The translations under genes were made by a program, and so were the position numbers. A stretch of DNA of 64,000 bases, taken from the NCBI GenBank assembly GCA_036258055.1, contig DATAEK010000102.1, forward strand, positions 1-64,000, given 5' to 3'. Under the pieces are notes generated by a model, which was given only the letters and a program-made list of their open reading frames with translations, was not told the origin of the DNA and did not search any database. This DNA comes from DATAEK01 sp036258055. Lineage in GTDB: Bacteria > Acidobacteriota > Vicinamibacteria > Vicinamibacterales > 2-12-FULL-66-21. Shown in pieces: positions 61,459-64,000 of this stretch (position 1 is the stretch's first letter; each line of letters opens with the position of its first letter).

Positions 61459-62775
61459 TCAGGCCCCGCCTTCTCCGCGTCCCCCCGGCTGCGACGCGCG
61501 CGCAGGCGCGTCCTGCGCTTCGCGGCCCTGACGGCCGGCGGCCGGCGCCCCGCGCTCGCCACCCTGATCCGTCCTCACGTGCGCACCGGGCGTCAGGCGG
61601 AGCTGACCGTCGGTGACCACTTCTTCACCCGCCGACAGCCCCTGCGCGATCACCGCCTCTTCACCCTGCTGCCGTTCGACCTGGACCTTGCGAATGGCCG
61701 CGGTGCGGTCTGCCGAGACGACGTACACGAATTGTCCGTCCTGCGAATCCTGAACCGCTTTCGCCGGCACGACAATGGCGTTGCTCTTGGTGGTCAGCTG
61801 AAGGCTGACCTGAACGAACTGTCCCGGCCATAGTATCTGATGCGTGTTGGCGAACGTCCCCTTCAACCGAATCGTGCCGGTCGTCGGATCGACGCCGTTG
61901 TCGATGAAGGTCACCCGTCCGATCTCATGGGGTAAGGGAGGATCGTCCGCCGTGGGCTGGGTGGCCCCGGCACCGGCCGGACTTCCCTGCATCCGCGCTT
62001 CCACTCCCAAAGGTTTCATTGCCTGATAACGCCGGATGTCGCCGAGATACCGGCCCGGAACCGAGAATGAGACGTAAATCGGCGAGAGCTGATTGATCAC
62101 CAGCAGCGGCGCCGTGTCGTTCGCTCTGACGAGATCACCAACGTGCGCGTTCAGCGCGCCGGTCCGTCCCGAGATCGGCGACGTGATTTTGCTGTACTGC
62201 AGGTTCAGGGACGCGGTGTCGATCGCGGCCTGATCCGCCGCCAGCGTAGCCTGCAATGAAGCGAGGCTGGCGCGCTGTGTTTCATACTGATCGCGCGGGA
62301 TGAGCCCGCGATTGAAGAGGTCGTCGTATCGCTTCGCCTGCGCGTCGGCGTTGTTCGCTTGTGCGCTGTCGCGTGCGAGCATCGCCTTGGCCTGTTGCAG
62401 CGCCGCTTCGAATGGCCGGGGATCGAGCGTGAAGAGCGGCTGCCCCTTCTCGACGTTTTGACCTTCGGCGAAGTGGATCTCGCTCAGCTGTCCCGTGACC
62501 TGCGACCGGATTTGGACAGCCGAAATGGGCTCGGCCGTTCCGACGGCCGGAATCGTGACAGCTACGGTCCGGGACTCTACCTTGGCAGTGACAACCGGAA
62601 CAGGTCCTCCGCCGCCAGCACCCCCACGCCCGCCCCGGCCCCGTCCACCACCTTCAGCCGAGGCGTTCCCGCTGGTTCCCTGGGCAGACCCATTACCGGA
62701 GCTCTGCCCCGAACAAGCGGCCATCAGAAGGCAGAGAACAGCCGCGACCGTGGCGCGGAACCATGAAGTGCGCAT
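61459..62775 (-). CDS. RND efflux periplasmic adaptor (membrane-fusion) lipoprotein
   Basis: A 438-residue adaptor with a lipoprotein signal (LLMAAC), then a Gly/Arg/Ser-rich linker (EGGGRGRGGRGGAGGGG, about 42-58). The family lipoyl/hairpin architecture follows: SQVTGQLSEIHFAEGQNVEKG, a long coiled coil (about 120-170), SPISGRTGALNAHVGDLV, and the beta-barrel domain with GQFVQVSLQL. The acidic-to-basic C-tail is Arg/Gly-rich. It couples the RND pump downstream to an outer-membrane channel. Confidence 0.93.
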   Translation of the reverse strand: MRTSWFRATVAAVLCLLMAACSGQSSGNGSAQGTSGNASAEGGGRGRGGRGGAGGGGPVPVVTAKVESRTVAVTIPAVGTAEPISAVQIRSQVTGQLSEIHFAEGQNVEKGQPLFTLDPRPFEAALQQAKAMLARDSAQANNADAQAKRYDDLFNRGLIPRDQYETQRASLASLQATLAADQAAIDTASLNLQYSKITSPISGRTGALNAHVGDLVRANDTAPLLVINQLSPIYVSFSVPGRYLGDIRRYQAMKPLGVEARMQGSPAGAGATQPTADDPPLPHEIGRVTFIDNGVDPTTGTIRLKGTFANTHQILWPGQFVQVSLQLTTKSNAIVVPAKAVQDSQDGQFVYVVSADRTAAIRKVQVERQQGEEAVIAQGLSAGEEVVTDGQLRLTPGAHVRTDQGGERGAPAAGRQGREAQDAPARASQPGGRGEGGA

Positions 62776-63052
62776 TCGAAAAAAGCCAGTCTATCCAGTT
62801 CTGATTATGCAGGTGGGGGGGCCGATCCGCAGTGCCGGCGCGAACCGTTTTTCACGGGCATCCAATCGACGTGCGATCATGTCAGCGGCCCACCGTCCGG
62901 ACCAGCCCGAACCCACACCACGTCCCGAAATATGGCGTCGATGTGACTTTTCTGAGAGAAAAATCCGGCGGTGTGACGAAGCGGACTCCACCGCGAAGGT
63001 CTTTGCTCCCCATCTTTAGTAAGACGCCATCCGACCGCCAGGCATTTCACCG

Positions 63053-63080
63053 CGGCAGAGGTACTAGCCGGCCTCTGCCG
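63053..63080 (+). promoter_or_regulatory. 9-bp inverted repeat just before rhaA
   Basis: CGGCAGAGG (63053-63061) pairs with CCTCTGCCG (63072-63080) around TACTAGCCGG. The right arm ends 16 bp before the rhaA ATG at 63097, where it could be an operator or an RNA stem covering the ribosome site. The rest of the 321-bp spacer from the adaptor start (62776) shows no gene; short antisense ORFs there are not supported. Confidence 0.4.
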
Positions 63081-63096
63081 GTTCTGGCATTGTGTC

Positions 63097-64000
63097 ATGG
63101 TGGCTAGTCCCAACGGATCCGCGGCTTTCCGTCTTGCAACCGAGGCCTACGCCGAGCTGGGCGTGGACGTCGAGGCCGCGCTGACCTCAATCGCCGCAGT
63201 ACCCATCTCGCTTCATTGCTGGCAAGGTGACGACGTCGTCGGTTTCGAAAACTCGGGGGTCGGGCTCGGGGGCGGGCTGGCCGCCACGGGCAACTACCCG
63301 GGACGGGCCAGGACGCCGGACGAGCTGCGCGACGATGCAGGCATGGCGCTGTCGCTCATCCCCGGGCGCCACCGGTTCAGCCTCCACGCCTCATACGGCG
63401 AGTTCGGCGGCGGGCGCGTCGATCGCGATGCCGTGGGTCCGGAGCACTTCCGTGGTTGGATCGACTGGGCACGCACGCTCGGCATCGGGCTCGACTTCAA
63501 TCCAACCTTCTTCTCGCACCCGAAGGCGTCCGACAACTTCACGCTGTCCCACAGAGATCGTGGCATCCGCGAGTTCTGGATTGCGCATGGCGTCGCCTGC
63601 CGGCGGATCGGCGCCGCGATGGGCCAGGCGCTCGGGACACCGTGCGTCACCAACGTGTGGATTCCCGACGGGATGAAGGACACGCCGGCCGACCGCGCGT
63701 CGCCGCGGGCGCGGCTCGCGGAGTCGCTGGACGCGATGTTCGCGACGGCGATCGATCCGTCGCTGAACCTGGATTCGATCGAAGGCAAACTGTTCGGCAT
63801 CGGCTGTGAGAGCTACACCGTCGGATCGCACGAGTTCTATCTGGGCTATGCCGCGGCGCACCGCATGCGCATGACGCTCGATACCGGGCACTACCATCCG
63901 ACAGAGACGATTGCCGACAAGCTCAGCGCCGTCCTCTCATTTCTGCCGGCGATCGTGCTGCACATCAGCCGCGGCGTTCGCTGGGACAGCGATCACGTCG
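63097..64000 (+). CDS. rhaA: L-rhamnose isomerase, type I (partial)
   Basis: The first 301 codons of an isomerase that converts L-rhamnose to L-rhamnulose; it runs off the right edge. It aligns by eye with E. coli RhaA through SLHCWQGDDVVGFEN, ATGNYPGRARTPDELR, GLDFNPTFFSHP, NVWIPDGMKD, EGKLFGIGCESYTVGSHEFY, DTGHYHPTETI and ISRGVRWDSDHV, which contains most metal-ligand and substrate residues. About 115 residues are missing relative to E. coli. Start ATG 63097; no other rhamnose gene follows within the window. Confidence 0.93.
   Translation, partial: MVASPNGSAAFRLATEAYAELGVDVEAALTSIAAVPISLHCWQGDDVVGFENSGVGLGGGLAATGNYPGRARTPDELRDDAGMALSLIPGRHRFSLHASYGEFGGGRVDRDAVGPEHFRGWIDWARTLGIGLDFNPTFFSHPKASDNFTLSHRDRGIREFWIAHGVACRRIGAAMGQALGTPCVTNVWIPDGMKDTPADRASPRARLAESLDAMFATAIDPSLNLDSIEGKLFGIGCESYTVGSHEFYLGYAAAHRMRMTLDTGHYHPTETIADKLSAVLSFLPAIVLHISRGVRWDSDHV

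Noticed and set aside
62776..63096. Short ORFs in the spacer before rhaA
   Set aside because: They overlap each other on both strands, lack ribosome sites and show no protein-like pattern.

Overview
This is high-GC bacterial chromosomal DNA that looks like a Gram-negative soil or environmental lineage. Evidence for an outer membrane is the several outer-membrane barrels, RND efflux, periplasmic lipoproteins and a Rieske lipoprotein. The gene content (a fused rhamnulose-phosphate aldolase/dehydrogenase, paired M16 peptidases, AddAB with a 4-Cys AddB, CotH kinase, DUF3347 protein) and the GC-rich low-complexity spacers fit Acidobacteriota, possibly Vicinamibacteria. That placement is inference: the window has no rRNA or other marker gene, and I found no tRNA, CRISPR array, transposase or prophage.

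Layout. 0-9.5 kb: assorted metabolic genes (VIT1-type transporter, pyruvate kinase, two MDR dehydrogenases, an amidase with a tiny partner ORF, rhodanese, alpha/beta hydrolase). 9.5-18.2 kb: active/inactive M16 peptidase pair, MFS transporter, DUF3347 protein, Mrp/ApbC, a DnaJ-like protein co-translated with two small membrane proteins, and a run of very small proteins, two of them zinc ribbons. 18.3-26.7 kb: one tightly overlapped operon, secreted unknown protein - addB - addA - DUF488. 27-37 kb: asparaginase, porin plus cupredoxin, class III cyclase, Rieske lipoprotein, and an HtrA protease with a two-component pair. 37.1-42.2 kb: a five-gene envelope cluster (intradiol dioxygenase lipoprotein, TolB-N-like protein, phosphate-selective-type porin, CotH kinase, metallophosphoesterase). 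42.5-45 kb: BON protein, an unknown protein and an antiporter.

45-64 kb is dominated by L-rhamnose use. Rhamnulokinase, the aldolase/lactaldehyde dehydrogenase fusion and a Na+/H+-antiporter-like protein form one operon. An ABC importer (ATPase, permease, and a permease fused to a RhaS-type binding protein) lies upstream, behind a KefB-like antiporter and an amidohydrolase-CYTH fusion. Rhamnose isomerase starts at the right edge on the other strand. Together these give uptake, isomerisation, phosphorylation, and cleavage to DHAP plus lactaldehyde, which is oxidised to lactate. No rhamnose regulator is visible.

The least explained signal is non-coding. Several spacers are filled by low-complexity arrays of different short words: GGTGCC/GGCACC at 9499-9708 and 16928-17237, GTTCTC/GAGAAC at 28276-28470, a 22-bp tandem at 14219-14262, and 9-bp-spaced CTCCG words at 58242-58302. 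Three of them have inverted arms that could fold back. The two GGTGCC arrays share both ends, which suggests dispersed copies of one element.
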